Shown: piece after piece, positions 1 to 8,195 of the stretch
Layout of the letters: the number at the start of each line of letters is the position of its first letter
Numbering within the stretch: position 1 is the stretch's first letter
DNA from: Asticcacaulis biprosthecium C19
GTDB taxonomy: Bacteria > Pseudomonadota > Alphaproteobacteria > Caulobacterales > Caulobacteraceae
DNA length: 64,000 nt
Reading direction: 5' to 3'
Assembly (NCBI RefSeq): GCF_000204015.1
Contig: NZ_GL883080.1
Location: 1 to 64,000, forward strand
Translations under genes and position numbers: made by a program
The notes under the pieces: model-generated
Told to the model about the DNA's origin: nothing
What the model saw: the letters and a program-made list of their open reading frames with translations, nothing else
Databases searched by the model: none

Positions 1-123
1 AAAAACTGGCAAGAGGATGTGTCGCCGCAGGATGCCCTGGGGCTGGTCGCGCGGATGGACGGTGTCAAACAGGAGATTCTGGCCAATCGCCACCTGTCGC
101 TCAACCATGCGACGGTTTCGTAG
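1..123 (+). CDS. C-terminal end of an unidentified protein (partial)
   Basis: The first reading frame is open from base 1 to a TAG at 121-123 and gives 40 residues ending in LSLNHATVS. Its GC-rich third positions match the rest of the window, which argues for a real coding end rather than chance. The piece is hydrophilic and probably helical, with no recognisable motif, so no function is proposed. The gene starts upstream of the window. Confidence 0.5.
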   Translation, partial: KNWQEDVSPQDALGLVARMDGVKQEILANRHLSLNHATVS

Positions 124-135
124 AGGGCAACGACC

Positions 136-252
136 CTATTCCGGATCGTTGGCGCGGAGCGACCATGAACTGGGGGACAGGACGAGAAGGACAAACAACC
201 CGCCGAAGATGGTGAAAATTCCGCTCGTCAGTACAAAGAACACGTCATCCAT
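136..252 (-). CDS. possible small single-pass membrane protein, 38 aa
   Basis: A minus-strand frame from an ATG at 252 to a TAG at 136 encodes 38 residues: an acidic start (MDD), about 22 hydrophobic residues (VFFVLTSGIFTIFGGLFVLLV) and a short polar tail ending SLRANDPE. That layout is typical of small inner-membrane proteins such as transporter or ATPase accessory subunits. It is convergent with the partial gene at the left edge. Upstream (reading minus) is only a weak AGG-like element near the start, so expression is uncertain. The composition could also arise by chance in a short frame; no family is recognised. Confidence 0.3.
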   Translation of the reverse strand: MDDVFFVLTSGIFTIFGGLFVLLVLSPSSWSLRANDPE

Positions 253-496
253 GACAGCACCTGTTGTTTACACACAAACACATTCCGCCAGCTAAGCTGA
301 CGGCCTAGCGCCACAATGCGTCCGCTGGATTACCGGCGCTTTAATCAATTCTTACAGCGGCGACAGAAGCGCCTCCTGCCGAATGAGCAGCGTGCTCAGG
401 CAACATTTTTACCTCTGACGGCTGGGTAACAAAAGACTTCAATATTCCGCTGGAAGAGGTCAGGACCGTTGTGGGCTATATCCAAAAGGCGGATTT

Positions 497-1687
497 ATGC
501 GCACCAAGCTTGCAATGATTGCGGCCATGTCGATCATGGCCATGCCGGGTTTCGCTCTGGCGGCGGCAGACCTGTCCAAAATGACGCCGGGTTACACCTA
601 CTACAATAAGTCGGGCGCCACGATAGCCGACCACGACGTCGAAGTGGTCGCCTGCGCTACCGAAGCCATGAAGGTCCAGTCCTTTGGCGGCCAGGTCAAT
701 CGGGCCACGGCCAATGGCCTGTTGGGATTCATGATCTCTGACGCGCTATCGGACGCCGCCGATCGCGGCGCCTTCGCCATCAGTCTCGAAAATTGCATGG
801 TGGTTCATGGCTGGCGCGTTGTCCGGGTTCCGGATGCCGAAGGCAAGAAACTGGCGAAATTGCCGCCGGCGGAACTGGTGGCCCAGATCAGCCCCTAGGT
901 AGGGGCCGAGCAGCCTCATGGCGAGGTCGTAAGCGCCCTGGTCACCGGCGCCGCCAACGCCGCCGTGCCACGGTTCGCCATCCGGCCGAAACATAACAAT
1001 GAAGGGGTGTTGAGCTTCAAGGCCGCCACCGAATCGCCGCTGACAAAGGTCGCCCTGCCCGAAATGACCCCGCTGAAACCGGTGACGCTGGATCCCAAAT
1101 GGCTGCTAAAGGTCCTGCAACCGTCGGACATCGATTCCGTCATTCCGGATGCCGGGGTTGTCATCATCAATCTGAAAGGCATCAGTGCCAAAAACGGCGT
1201 CGGCATTTCGCTGGTGCGTATGGGCGCCGATAAGAACAGCTTCCCGTCGGCCACGGATCATGCCCCGGACCAGCTCGGTTTTTATATCGGCACGCTTTTC
1301 GCCAAGAAAACCGGAAACCTGCTGGCCATTGCGGCGCCGCCGGGCCGCTGGCGCATTGCCTCGATCGGCCTGGCGCCGGCCCTGGGCTTTTGCCTGGGAG
1401 CGCCGTCCTTCAACCTCGAGGTCGGACAGGTGGTCTATGCCGGTGCTTTCGACCTGAGCGGCGCGGACTTGGGGCAGGATCTGTCCCTGGATGCCCCCAA
1501 GGCGTGGCTGGCGGGACAGCCGGCGGCGCAATCGATCCTTCCTGCGGTTTACACCAACGGCGCGGAAGGCCCGTGCGGCTATAACGGTATCTATGCCCTG
1601 GAAATCGAAGGGGCTCCCTTCGAGCCGGGTTACACCTGGGGCAGTGCCGCCACGAAAGCGCGGCCGGCTGAAGCCGCGCCTCAATAA
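497..1687 (+). pseudogene. secreted protein gene interrupted by an in-frame TAG codon
   Basis: One continuous frame of 397 codons runs from the ATG at 497 to the TAA at 1685-1687, broken only by a TAG at 896-898. The N-terminus has a clear signal peptide (MRTKLAMIAAMSIMAMPGFALA, cleavage near ALA-AAD). The part after the TAG keeps the same frame, codon use and protein-like composition, and has no convincing start of its own: the nearest is a GTG at 965 without a ribosome site. The whole would be a periplasmic or exported protein of about 396 residues of no recognised family. The second half has paired Cys residues (GFCLG and GPCGYNG). A point mutation such as CAG to TAG is the simplest explanation; a sequencing error or amber readthrough is possible. 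If the stop is real, a 133-residue exported fragment is made. Confidence 0.6.
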
Positions 1688-1712
1688 CAACGGCCTTTTC
1701 GATCCAGAAGAG

Positions 1713-1742
1713 AGCCGCGCCGGTTCCGGTGCGGCTTTCTTT
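1713..1742 (+). terminator. rho-independent terminator after the interrupted secreted-protein gene
   Basis: The arms AGCCGCGCCGG and CCGGTGCGGCT (one G-T pair) form a stable GC stem with a 2-base loop, followed by TTTCTTT. It begins 26 bases after the stop at 1687 and separates that gene from metN. Confidence 0.75.
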
Positions 1743-1864
1743 GTAGCGGTCGCCACGCCCTTTACCCGATAGCTCCCCTAAGCCTTGGCTTTGAAAAAGC
1801 TGGCTTGTAGACAGCGCGGTAAGCCCCTATCCGTTACAGCCGCAACTTTACCGTCCGAGCCCCC

Positions 1865-2863
1865 GTGTCGCTGATCCAGTTCGAAGCCATTGCCAAACGT
1901 TTCACCGCTTCCGGCCGTTCGCAGGATGCGTTGAGTGACGTCAGTTTCGATGTCAAACGTGGCGAGGTGTTCGGTATTATCGGACTGTCCGGTTCGGGAA
2001 AATCGACCCTGGTCCGGCTGATCAACCGGTTGGAAACGCCCACCCGCGGGCGTGTGCGCATCGACGGCACAGACCTAAGCACCGTTTCGCCCCGCGACCT
2101 CATACAGTTGCGTCGCAAGCTGGGCATGATCTTTCAGCAGTTCGGCCTGCTATCGTCGCGCACCGCCCGCCAGAATGTCGCCTTCGCGCTGGAACTGGCC
2201 AAGCCGAAGCTCGAAGCTACCGACCATAAAAAAGTCGATGATCTGCTCAATCGGGTGGGCCTCGCCGACCACGCCCACAAATATCCGGCGCAGTTGTCTG
2301 GTGGACAAAAGCAGCGCGTGGCCATTGCGCGCGCCCTCGCCAACAGCCCGGACATCTTGCTGTGCGACGAGCCGACCAGCGCGCTGGATGGCGAGTCGAC
2401 CCAGGGTGTGCTCGACCTGTTGAGCGAACTGAACCGCGATCTGGGGCTGACCGTCGTCATTGTCACCCACGAGATGGAGGTGGTGCGCCGCATCTGCGAC
2501 CGTGTCGCCGTGCTGGATCATGGCCGCCTCGCCGAGGTCGGCACCGTCGCCCAGGTTCTGTTCGACCCGCAAAGCGAGGCTGCCCGCAGCCTGAGCCGCC
2601 ACCTGCTGCCGGTGCCGCCCGCCGAAATCGGCGCGTCCGAAGACCGACTGCGCCTGACCTATTTCGGCGATGTGGTCACCGGTGACGCCCTAAGCGCTGC
2701 GACCCAGGGCGCGCACGTCCGCTTCAGCATCCTCTCCGGCCAGGTCTCGGCGCTGAAGTCCGTGCCCTATGGTCATCTGATCGTCGATATTGCCGGCCCC
2801 GACCGCGGCCTGGTCATCGAGCGCCTGAAACACAGCGGCGTCCGCGTGGAGGCGGTGGCATGA
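1865..2863 (+). CDS. metN: methionine ABC transporter ATP-binding protein MetN
   Basis: This is the cytoplasmic ATPase of the MetNIQ importer for D/L-methionine. Its 332 residues contain Walker A (GLSGSGKST, about residue 40), a Q-loop (FQQFGLL), the signature LSGGQKQRVAIARAL, Walker B (ILLCDEPTSALD) and the switch histidine (VTHEME). About 80 residues after the nucleotide-binding domain resemble the NIL domain, which binds methionine and gives trans-inhibition in E. coli MetN (family knowledge). The start is a GTG at 1865. The stop overlaps the start of metI by 4 bases (ATGA), so the two are translationally coupled. The roughly 120-base leader after the preceding terminator shows no SAM-II or other riboswitch that I could recognise, so methionine control is not demonstrated. 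Confidence 0.93.
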   Translation: MSLIQFEAIAKRFTASGRSQDALSDVSFDVKRGEVFGIIGLSGSGKSTLVRLINRLETPTRGRVRIDGTDLSTVSPRDLIQLRRKLGMIFQQFGLLSSRTARQNVAFALELAKPKLEATDHKKVDDLLNRVGLADHAHKYPAQLSGGQKQRVAIARALANSPDILLCDEPTSALDGESTQGVLDLLSELNRDLGLTVVIVTHEMEVVRRICDRVAVLDHGRLAEVGTVAQVLFDPQSEAARSLSRHLLPVPPAEIGASEDRLRLTYFGDVVTGDALSAATQGAHVRFSILSGQVSALKSVPYGHLIVDIAGPDRGLVIERLKHSGVRVEAVA

Positions 2864-3534
2864 ACGACGTCCTCCAGTTTTTCAGCAACATAGACCCCGT
2901 TGAGATCGCCCTGGCCAGTTGGGAAACCGTGGCCATGCTGCTTGGCTCGCTGGTGCTTAGCGTAGGGCTGGGCCTGCCTCTGGGCGTGTGGTTGTCGGTG
3001 ACCTCGCCGACCGGCCTGGCGCCCAACCGGCTGACTTATGGCTTGCTCAGTTTCGTGGTCAATGTGCTGCGTTCGATCCCGTTCGTCATTCTGTTTATCT
3101 TGCTGATCCCTGTAACCCTGGCCTTGGTCGGCACGTCTTTGGGTGTGCGTGGCGCTATTCCGCCGCTTGTCCTGGGTGCCGCGCCCTTCTTCGCCCGCCT
3201 GGTCGAGACGGCGCTTCGCGAAGTCGACCGCTCGGTCGTCGAGGCGACCCAGGCACTCGGGGCCAGCAAGCGCCAGATCGTGCTGCACACACTTGTGCCC
3301 GAAGCCATGCCCGGCCTGGTCGCCGCCGTCACGGTGACCGCCATCGCGCTCGTCTCCTACACCGCCATGGCTGGTGTTGTCGGGGCAGGGGGGCTGGGCG
3401 ACCTGGCCGTGCGCTACGGTTACCAACGTTTCCAGACCGACGTCATGGTCGTCACGGTCGCCCTGATCATCGTCCTGGTACAGGGTCTGCAAATGTTCGG
3501 CGACGCCCTGGTGGCGCGTTTCCACAAACGATAG
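2860..3534 (+). CDS. metI: methionine ABC transporter permease MetI
   Basis: The inner-membrane permease subunit of MetNIQ has 224 residues, the usual length for MetI, with five predicted membrane segments beginning at about residue 20 (VAMLLGSLVLSVGLGLPLGVW). The EAA coupling loop that contacts the ATPase is visible as EATQALGASKRQIVLHTLVP at about residues 128-147. The gene starts inside the metN stop (ATGA) and is followed after 9 bases by metQ, giving the standard N-I-Q order. Confidence 0.93.
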   Translation: MNDVLQFFSNIDPVEIALASWETVAMLLGSLVLSVGLGLPLGVWLSVTSPTGLAPNRLTYGLLSFVVNVLRSIPFVILFILLIPVTLALVGTSLGVRGAIPPLVLGAAPFFARLVETALREVDRSVVEATQALGASKRQIVLHTLVPEAMPGLVAAVTVTAIALVSYTAMAGVVGAGGLGDLAVRYGYQRFQTDVMVVTVALIIVLVQGLQMFGDALVARFHKR

Positions 3535-3543
3535 GAGCTTCCG

Positions 3544-4335
3544 ATGCTGTCTCGCCGTCTTTTCATCCTGTCGGGCCTTGCCGTTGGCGCCTGCGCCCAA
3601 CCACAATCCAAGGCCAATGTCCTGACCGTGGCCGCCACGGCCGTGCCGCACGCCGAGATCCTGAAGGCCATCCAGCCGGACCTGGCGGGGCAGGGGATCG
3701 ACCTGCAAATCAAGGTATTCAACGATTACGTCCAGCCCAACCTGCAGGTCGACCAGAAGCTGATCGACGCCAACTATTTCCAGACCCTGCCATATCTCGA
3801 CGCGTTCAATACCGAGCGCGGCACGAAGCTGGTGCCTGTGGTCGGCGTCCATGTCGAGCCGTTCGGTGCCTATTCGCGCAAGGTCAAGACCATCGCCGAG
3901 CTGAAGCCCGGCGCGGTCATCGCCGTCCCTAACGATGCGACCAATACCGGCCGCGCCCTGATCCTGCTGCACAAGAACGGTGTCATCACCCTGAAGGATC
4001 CCAGCAATATTGCCGCCACGCCCAAGGACATCGTGGCCAATCCGAAGGGGTTTGTGTTCAAGGAGCTGGAATCGCCGTCCCTGCCGCGGGTGCTGGGCGA
4101 GGTCGACCTGGCGCTGATCAACACGAACTATGCCCTGGACGCCAAGCTGGATCCGCAGAAGGATGCCCTGATCATTGAAGGTCCCGACAGCCCGTATCTC
4201 AACTATCTGGTGGCGCGTGAGGAGAACAAGACCGATCCGCGGATTATGGCTCTGGCGGCGGCTTTGACGTCTCAGAAGGTGCGCGATTTTATTGCGGCGA
4301 CCTATCATGGTGCGGTGATCGCGGCCAAGGCTTAG
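3544..4335 (+). CDS. metQ: methionine-binding lipoprotein MetQ (NlpA family)
   Basis: The substrate-binding component of the methionine importer, 263 residues. The N-terminus MLSRRLFILSGLAVGAC ends in a lipobox (VGAC, lipidated Cys at about residue 17), so it should be an inner-membrane lipoprotein facing the periplasm. Family motifs are clear: TAVPHAEIL near the start, the YFQTLPYLDAFN region, AVPNDATNTGRAL and the NTNYALDA motif. An AGGAG ribosome site precedes the ATG at 3544. It closes the metNIQ operon and is convergent with the marR-type gene, only 14 bases away. Confidence 0.93.
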   Translation: MLSRRLFILSGLAVGACAQPQSKANVLTVAATAVPHAEILKAIQPDLAGQGIDLQIKVFNDYVQPNLQVDQKLIDANYFQTLPYLDAFNTERGTKLVPVVGVHVEPFGAYSRKVKTIAELKPGAVIAVPNDATNTGRALILLHKNGVITLKDPSNIAATPKDIVANPKGFVFKELESPSLPRVLGEVDLALINTNYALDAKLDPQKDALIIEGPDSPYLNYLVAREENKTDPRIMALAAALTSQKVRDFIAATYHGAVIAAKA

Positions 4336-4349
4336 GCCAACGGCCCCAC

Positions 4350-4793
4350 CTACTCCGTCAGATACGCCTTCATCTTCCGAAGGTGCCCCACGAACGCCGC
4401 CAGTTCACCGTCGTCCAGTTGGCCGAAGGCCGCTTCCACCGGCGGATAGGCGGCCCGGCGCGCCTGGTTCAGCACGTCGAGACCCTTGGCTGTGATCTTG
4501 ACTTGCTTCACCCGTGCGTCTTCGGCGGAATCGATCTTCTCCACCAAACCCTTGTCCGCCAGGGCGGCCACCGCCTTGGTGACGCCCGGCTGATTGATCG
4601 CCATGACCTCGGTCAACTCGGTGATGCTCTGGGCATGATCGGGCCGCCACGAAAAGTGGTTCAGCAAACTCATCTGGGTCAGGTTGATCCCGACCGGGCG
4701 CAGGGACGTCTCGATCTGAAAGCGCAAGCGGTCTGTCGCGATCATCAAATCGACGATTCCGCGTTGGATCAAGGGGGCGCGCTGGTCAGTCAT
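4350..4793 (-). CDS. MarR-family transcriptional regulator
   Basis: A 147-residue winged-helix repressor. Residues about 55-100 carry the MarR HTH (SITELTEVMAINQPGVTKAV) followed by the wing with the family signature SAEDARVKQVKITAKG; flanking helices form the dimer interface. It is divergent from the membrane protein gene at 4912. The intervening DNA has two near-identical palindromic boxes laid over a strong promoter, the classical arrangement for a MarR protein controlling its neighbour (and possibly itself). The inducer is not deducible. Confidence 0.9.
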   Translation of the reverse strand: MTDQRAPLIQRGIVDLMIATDRLRFQIETSLRPVGINLTQMSLLNHFSWRPDHAQSITELTEVMAINQPGVTKAVAALADKGLVEKIDSAEDARVKQVKITAKGLDVLNQARRAAYPPVEAAFGQLDDGELAAFVGHLRKMKAYLTE

Positions 4794-4845
4794 GGGCAGG
4801 GTTCGGTCCGCATATTGGGTATCACATAAAGCGATCTGGTTGAAC

Positions 4846-4893
4846 TTGACAATGCATTCTGAGGAATATAATAAAACATTCTAAGGAATATAA
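4846..4893 (+). promoter_or_regulatory. promoter with two tandem operator-like palindromes, probable MarR target
   Basis: A perfect -35 (TTGACA, 4846-4851) is followed by TATAAT at 4867-4872 (15-base spacer) or TAATAA at 4869-4874 (17-base spacer). The 17-mer CATTCTGAGGAATATAA (4855-4871) recurs with one change at 4877-4893, exactly 22 bp (two helical turns) away. Each copy contains an ATTC....GAAT inverted repeat. The first box lies between -35 and -10 and the second just past -10, where a bound repressor would block RNA polymerase. Assignment to the divergent MarR protein is inferred from position. Confidence 0.7.
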
Positions 4894-4911
4894 AAATTGA
4901 GGAGAGCTCCT

Positions 4912-5493
4912 GTGATCACATCGCTCTTATCCCGTTTTCCGCTGTGGGTTTGGTGGATCTCCGCCATAGCCCTGGTGGCGGTCAGCCAGTTTGCCCAGCA
5001 TGAGTTGGATGCGCTTTACAAGTTGTCGCAGTTTCCGGTGAGCTTCTTCGAAGGGCAGACGAGTTTCGATGCGGCCAAGGTCAAGTCCTGGTACGCCATC
5101 CTGGCTGAACGTGGCACCTTCGGCACCTATGTCTGGGTGCAGGTCTTCGACTATGGTTATATGCTGACGGTGTTTGCCGCCTTTTTTACCCTTATGGCGG
5201 CGGTGTACCGCAGCCTGCCGGCCAAATCCTGGGCCAGGGGCGTCGCCAAAGCTATGATCGTCATCGCGCCGATGGCGCCGCTGTTCGACGCCTTGGAGAA
5301 CCTCGTCTCCCTTGTGATGCTGGCCGATCCGCTGAGTTTCGCCGACTGGCTCGTCTATCCCTATTCCACTTTCGCCTGTCTCAAATTTGCGATTTATGGG
5401 CTGACCTATCTGTGGGCCATTGCCGGCGTCGTCATCGCCTTGGTGTCCGCGATCATCGCCGTGTTCAGGCCGCGCGCCCAACACGTGGCCTGA
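4912..5493 (+). CDS. integral membrane protein of unknown function, 193 aa
   Basis: The protein has four predicted transmembrane segments: FPLWVWWISAIALVAVSQF near the N-terminus, YGYMLTVFAAFFTLMAAVY, a segment around AMIVIAPMAPLFDALENLVSLVML, and the C-terminal YLWAIAGVVIALVSAIIAVF. The family is not recognised. The GTG at 4912 is chosen over the TTG at 4897 because GAGGAG lies seven bases upstream of it and covers the TTG. The gene sits directly downstream of the doubled operator and divergent from the MarR gene, so it is the likely repressed target. Such targets are often efflux or stress membrane proteins, but nothing in the sequence fixes the role. Confidence 0.75.
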   Translation: MITSLLSRFPLWVWWISAIALVAVSQFAQHELDALYKLSQFPVSFFEGQTSFDAAKVKSWYAILAERGTFGTYVWVQVFDYGYMLTVFAAFFTLMAAVYRSLPAKSWARGVAKAMIVIAPMAPLFDALENLVSLVMLADPLSFADWLVYPYSTFACLKFAIYGLTYLWAIAGVVIALVSAIIAVFRPRAQHVA

Positions 5494-5561
5494 ACGGAGA
5501 AAAGCCGCAGTCAATTAGCCGATCGTCGCGGTGTTCCTTAGCCCATCGTATGTAACAGCTC

Positions 5562-5717
5562 TCATGTCCATCGTTCTGCTCCCTTGGCCCGAGGCGCGCG
5601 CCCAATGACAGAGCTTTTCGTGGCGTCGGGTCTGTGGTTAATGCCGCACAACGGACATTCGTATGTCAACTGTTGCCGTCCGTCATCACCGGATCGTTTT
5701 GATGGAATTTCCGCCAT
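5562..5717 (-). CDS. possible small CxxC protein, 51 aa
   Basis: A minus-strand frame ends with TGA at 5562 and can start at an ATG at 5717 (51 residues) or at 5774 (70 residues). The shorter form is preferred because the longer would begin only 6 bases from the start of the oppositely oriented glycosyltransferase gene. The product is hydrophilic with one CPLCG knuckle (YECPLCGINHRPD), like half a zinc ribbon with a His that might act as a ligand. No ribosome site is evident at either start, and the second Cys pair of a full ribbon is missing. It may be a genuine small gene or chance. Confidence 0.35.
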   Translation of the reverse strand: MAEIPSKRSGDDGRQQLTYECPLCGINHRPDATKSSVIGRAPRAKGAERWT

Positions 5718-5780
5718 GGGCTTGTCTTTTCGTGCCGGGTCATATTCATTTGCGCTTTCTGATTTGCGGACCATATTGAA

Positions 5781-8195
5781 ATGAATTCCAGTACGGCGGG
5801 GACAGCCTCAGATTCACGGTTTCTCTATATGCAGGGCCAGCAACAACGAGCCGCCGGCGACGGTCGCGGCGCGCTGGATCTGATGTTACAGGCCGAGGCC
5901 TGCGGCAGCCCGTCACCGCATCTGCTGACCGATATCGGTGGACTCTATCTGAAGCTCCGCGACTTCGACGCAGCCGCCCAGTACCTGGCCCGTGCTATCG
6001 CCGCCGGCAACAAAGCGGCCGTCGTCTATAAGGACTACGCCTTTGCCCTGCTGGAGTCGGGAGACCACGCCGGCGCCGAGGCCGTCCTGCGGCCCCACGT
6101 CACCAAGGGCAAGGACCTGTCGCTGATGAACCTGATGGGCGTCACGCTGAAACGCCAGGGCCGCCTGCGGGAAGCCCTGGACGTCCTGCTCCTGGCGCAC
6201 CGCAAGGACCCCAGAAGCATCATGCCGGTGGTCAATCTCGGCAATGTCTATTTCGACCTCGAAGAGGCCGAAAAGGCCGAGGCCATGTTCCTCAAGGCGA
6301 CTCAGTTGCAACCCAAGGAGGGGGAGTATTTCCGCCTGTTGGGGCGGACGCGCCAGCAGAATGGCAAATCGGACCAGGCGGTGCGCGACTTCCGCATGGC
6401 ACTTGGCCTGTCGCCGGGAAACCTCAAGGCGGTGTCCGACCTGATTTTCACCCTGACCCGCCTCAACCGGACCGAGGAGGCGCATACGGCGCTGGACCGC
6501 TATTTACGCCAGTTTCCTAACGAGCCCGGCCTGTTGCTGTCGCGCGCCGACCTACTGCGCCGCACCGGAAAGACCGAAGAGGCCATAGCCGCCTACAACC
6601 ACCTGTTGCCGCTTCATCCCAACCATGTCGACGGCTGGATGGGCTTTGGCAACATGCTTCTCTTCCTCGATCGCGAAAAGGCCAATAGCTGTTTTGCCAA
6701 GGCCATCAGCCTCGATGGCGGCTCCCTGCGCGCCCTGGCCACCCTGTGCGATAGCCTGAATGCCAGCCGCTACGGCAATGAAGCTGCCCATATCCAGGCC
6801 TCTTACGACCTGGCCCTGGATATCATTCGCCGCTATCCTCAGGGCGTCCAGAAGGAAGCGTCGCGGCTGAAGGGGGTTCTGGTGCGGTGTCTGGACTATG
6901 CCGCGACCGAGCGCCTGGGTCCGCCGAAGGACCTTTATGACGCCTGGCAACGTCAGAACAACATCTCCGCCTTTCACGCCGAAATGGCCCGGGTGGTCAC
7001 CCTGGACGACCGCCTGCGCCTGCTGGGCTACCACACGACCTGGGGCAACCGGGTATCGCAGCGCGTCGCTTCGAACCGGATCGATGCCAAGCCGCGGGGC
7101 AAGCGCGACAAGATTCGCGTCGGCTTCATGTCGAGCGACCTGCGCAATCACCCGGTGACCTATTTCGCCCTGCCGCTGCTCGATTCCTATGACCGCGAAC
7201 GCTTCGAAGTCTATTGCTATTCGTTCTACGAACGCGAGGCCGACGGTCATCAACGCCTGATCGCCGATACAGTCGACCATTTCCGCCTGTGGCCGAAGAT
7301 GGCTGATGTCGATGTCGCCCGGGGAATCGCCGCCGACGAACTGGATATTCTGTTCGAACTGGGCGGTTCGACGGCGATGAACAAGATCGAGGTCATGGCC
7401 TACCGGCCGGCGCCGGTCCAGGTGAGCTGGCTGGGCTATCCTCATTCGATCGGCCTGCCAGAAATCGACTATATCCTGGTCGACCCCTATATCAATCCGC
7501 CCGACACGCGGCTTCTGGCCGAAAAGCCGTTCGAACTGCCGGAAACCTGGGTCACGCTGGGACGTCAGCATCTGTTCACCGATGTCGCCATCGAATCGTC
7601 GACACCGGAAGACCGCAACGGCGTCATAACCTTCGGCACGGCCAATAATCCGCTCAAATACGGCGCCGACGCCATCGCCGCCTGGGCGAAGATCCTCAAC
7701 CGCGTGCCAGGTTCGCGCTTCCTGTTTCTGCGGCCGGAAGGCGACGTGCCGGCCTTCCGCGCTAATGCCGAAAAGCTGTTCGCCGAGCATGGCGTCACGG
7801 CTGACCGCATTGCCTATATCGCTATCCGCGGCAACCACCTGCCGCATTATAACCAGATCGACATCGCCCTGGATCCGTTCCCTCATACGGGCGGAACCAC
7901 GACCTGCGAAGCCCTGTGGATGGGCGTGCCGACTATCACCCTTGTGGGCGCCGCCTTCTTCGAACGCATCAGCTATTCCAACCTGTCCAACACCGGCCTG
8001 GCGGATTTGTGCACCTTCACGGTCGACGACTATATCGAAACGGCCGTGACCCTGGCCGGCGACCGGGCGCGCCGGCAGGACCTTCGGCAAACCCTGCGGC
8101 AACGCATCGCCGACAATCCCTTGGGCCAGGCCCAGCGCTTCGTCGACAACTTCTACGCAAAGGTAGCCGAAGTGGTGGCCGAGGTGGTGACATGA
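5781..8195 (+). CDS. TPR-containing GT41 (SPINDLY/OGT-like) glycosyltransferase
   Basis: This 804-residue protein has an N-terminal TPR superhelix of about eight repeats (residues 15-330) and a C-terminal GT41 catalytic region (about 450-800). Visible motifs are RVGFMSSDLRNHPVTYF, the PVQVSWLGYPHSIGL segment and the nucleotide-sugar site DPFPHTGGTTTCEALWMGVPT. In eukaryotes this fold transfers O-GlcNAc or O-fucose to Ser/Thr; bacterial relatives include flagellin and adhesin glycosyltransferases (family knowledge). It overlaps rfbF by 4 bases, so its donor may be the CDP-sugar made downstream. The acceptor is unknown; the giant surface proteins 10 kb away are a speculative candidate. No clear ribosome site precedes the ATG at 5781; the ATG at 5829 is an alternative start. 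Confidence 0.88.
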   Translation: MNSSTAGTASDSRFLYMQGQQQRAAGDGRGALDLMLQAEACGSPSPHLLTDIGGLYLKLRDFDAAAQYLARAIAAGNKAAVVYKDYAFALLESGDHAGAEAVLRPHVTKGKDLSLMNLMGVTLKRQGRLREALDVLLLAHRKDPRSIMPVVNLGNVYFDLEEAEKAEAMFLKATQLQPKEGEYFRLLGRTRQQNGKSDQAVRDFRMALGLSPGNLKAVSDLIFTLTRLNRTEEAHTALDRYLRQFPNEPGLLLSRADLLRRTGKTEEAIAAYNHLLPLHPNHVDGWMGFGNMLLFLDREKANSCFAKAISLDGGSLRALATLCDSLNASRYGNEAAHIQASYDLALDIIRRYPQGVQKEASRLKGVLVRCLDYAATERLGPPKDLYDAWQRQNNISAFHAEMARVVTLDDRLRLLGYHTTWGNRVSQRVASNRIDAKPRGKRDKIRVGFMSSDLRNHPVTYFALPLLDSYDRERFEVYCYSFYEREADGHQRLIADTVDHFRLWPKMADVDVARGIAADELDILFELGGSTAMNKIEVMAYRPAPVQVSWLGYPHSIGLPEIDYILVDPYINPPDTRLLAEKPFELPETWVTLGRQHLFTDVAIESSTPEDRNGVITFGTANNPLKYGADAIAAWAKILNRVPGSRFLFLRPEGDVPAFRANAEKLFAEHGVTADRIAYIAIRGNHLPHYNQIDIALDPFPHTGGTTTCEALWMGVPTITLVGAAFFERISYSNLSNTGLADLCTFTVDDYIETAVTLAGDRARRQDLRQTLRQRIADNPLGQAQRFVDNFYAKVAEVVAEVVT

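Noticed and set aside
17-295. Plus-strand 92-codon frame at the left edge.
   Set aside because: It reads through the stop of the better-supported partial gene in another frame, is Arg/Ser-rich and lacks protein-like features.
965-1687. Second half of the amber-split gene as a separate gene starting at a GTG.
   Set aside because: There is no ribosome site, it is in the same frame as the first half, and protein-like sequence continues between the TAG and the GTG.
1743-1864. Possible SAM riboswitch in the metNIQ leader.
   Set aside because: I could not find the conserved stems and pseudoknot of SAM-I, SAM-II or SAM-IV in these 120 bases.
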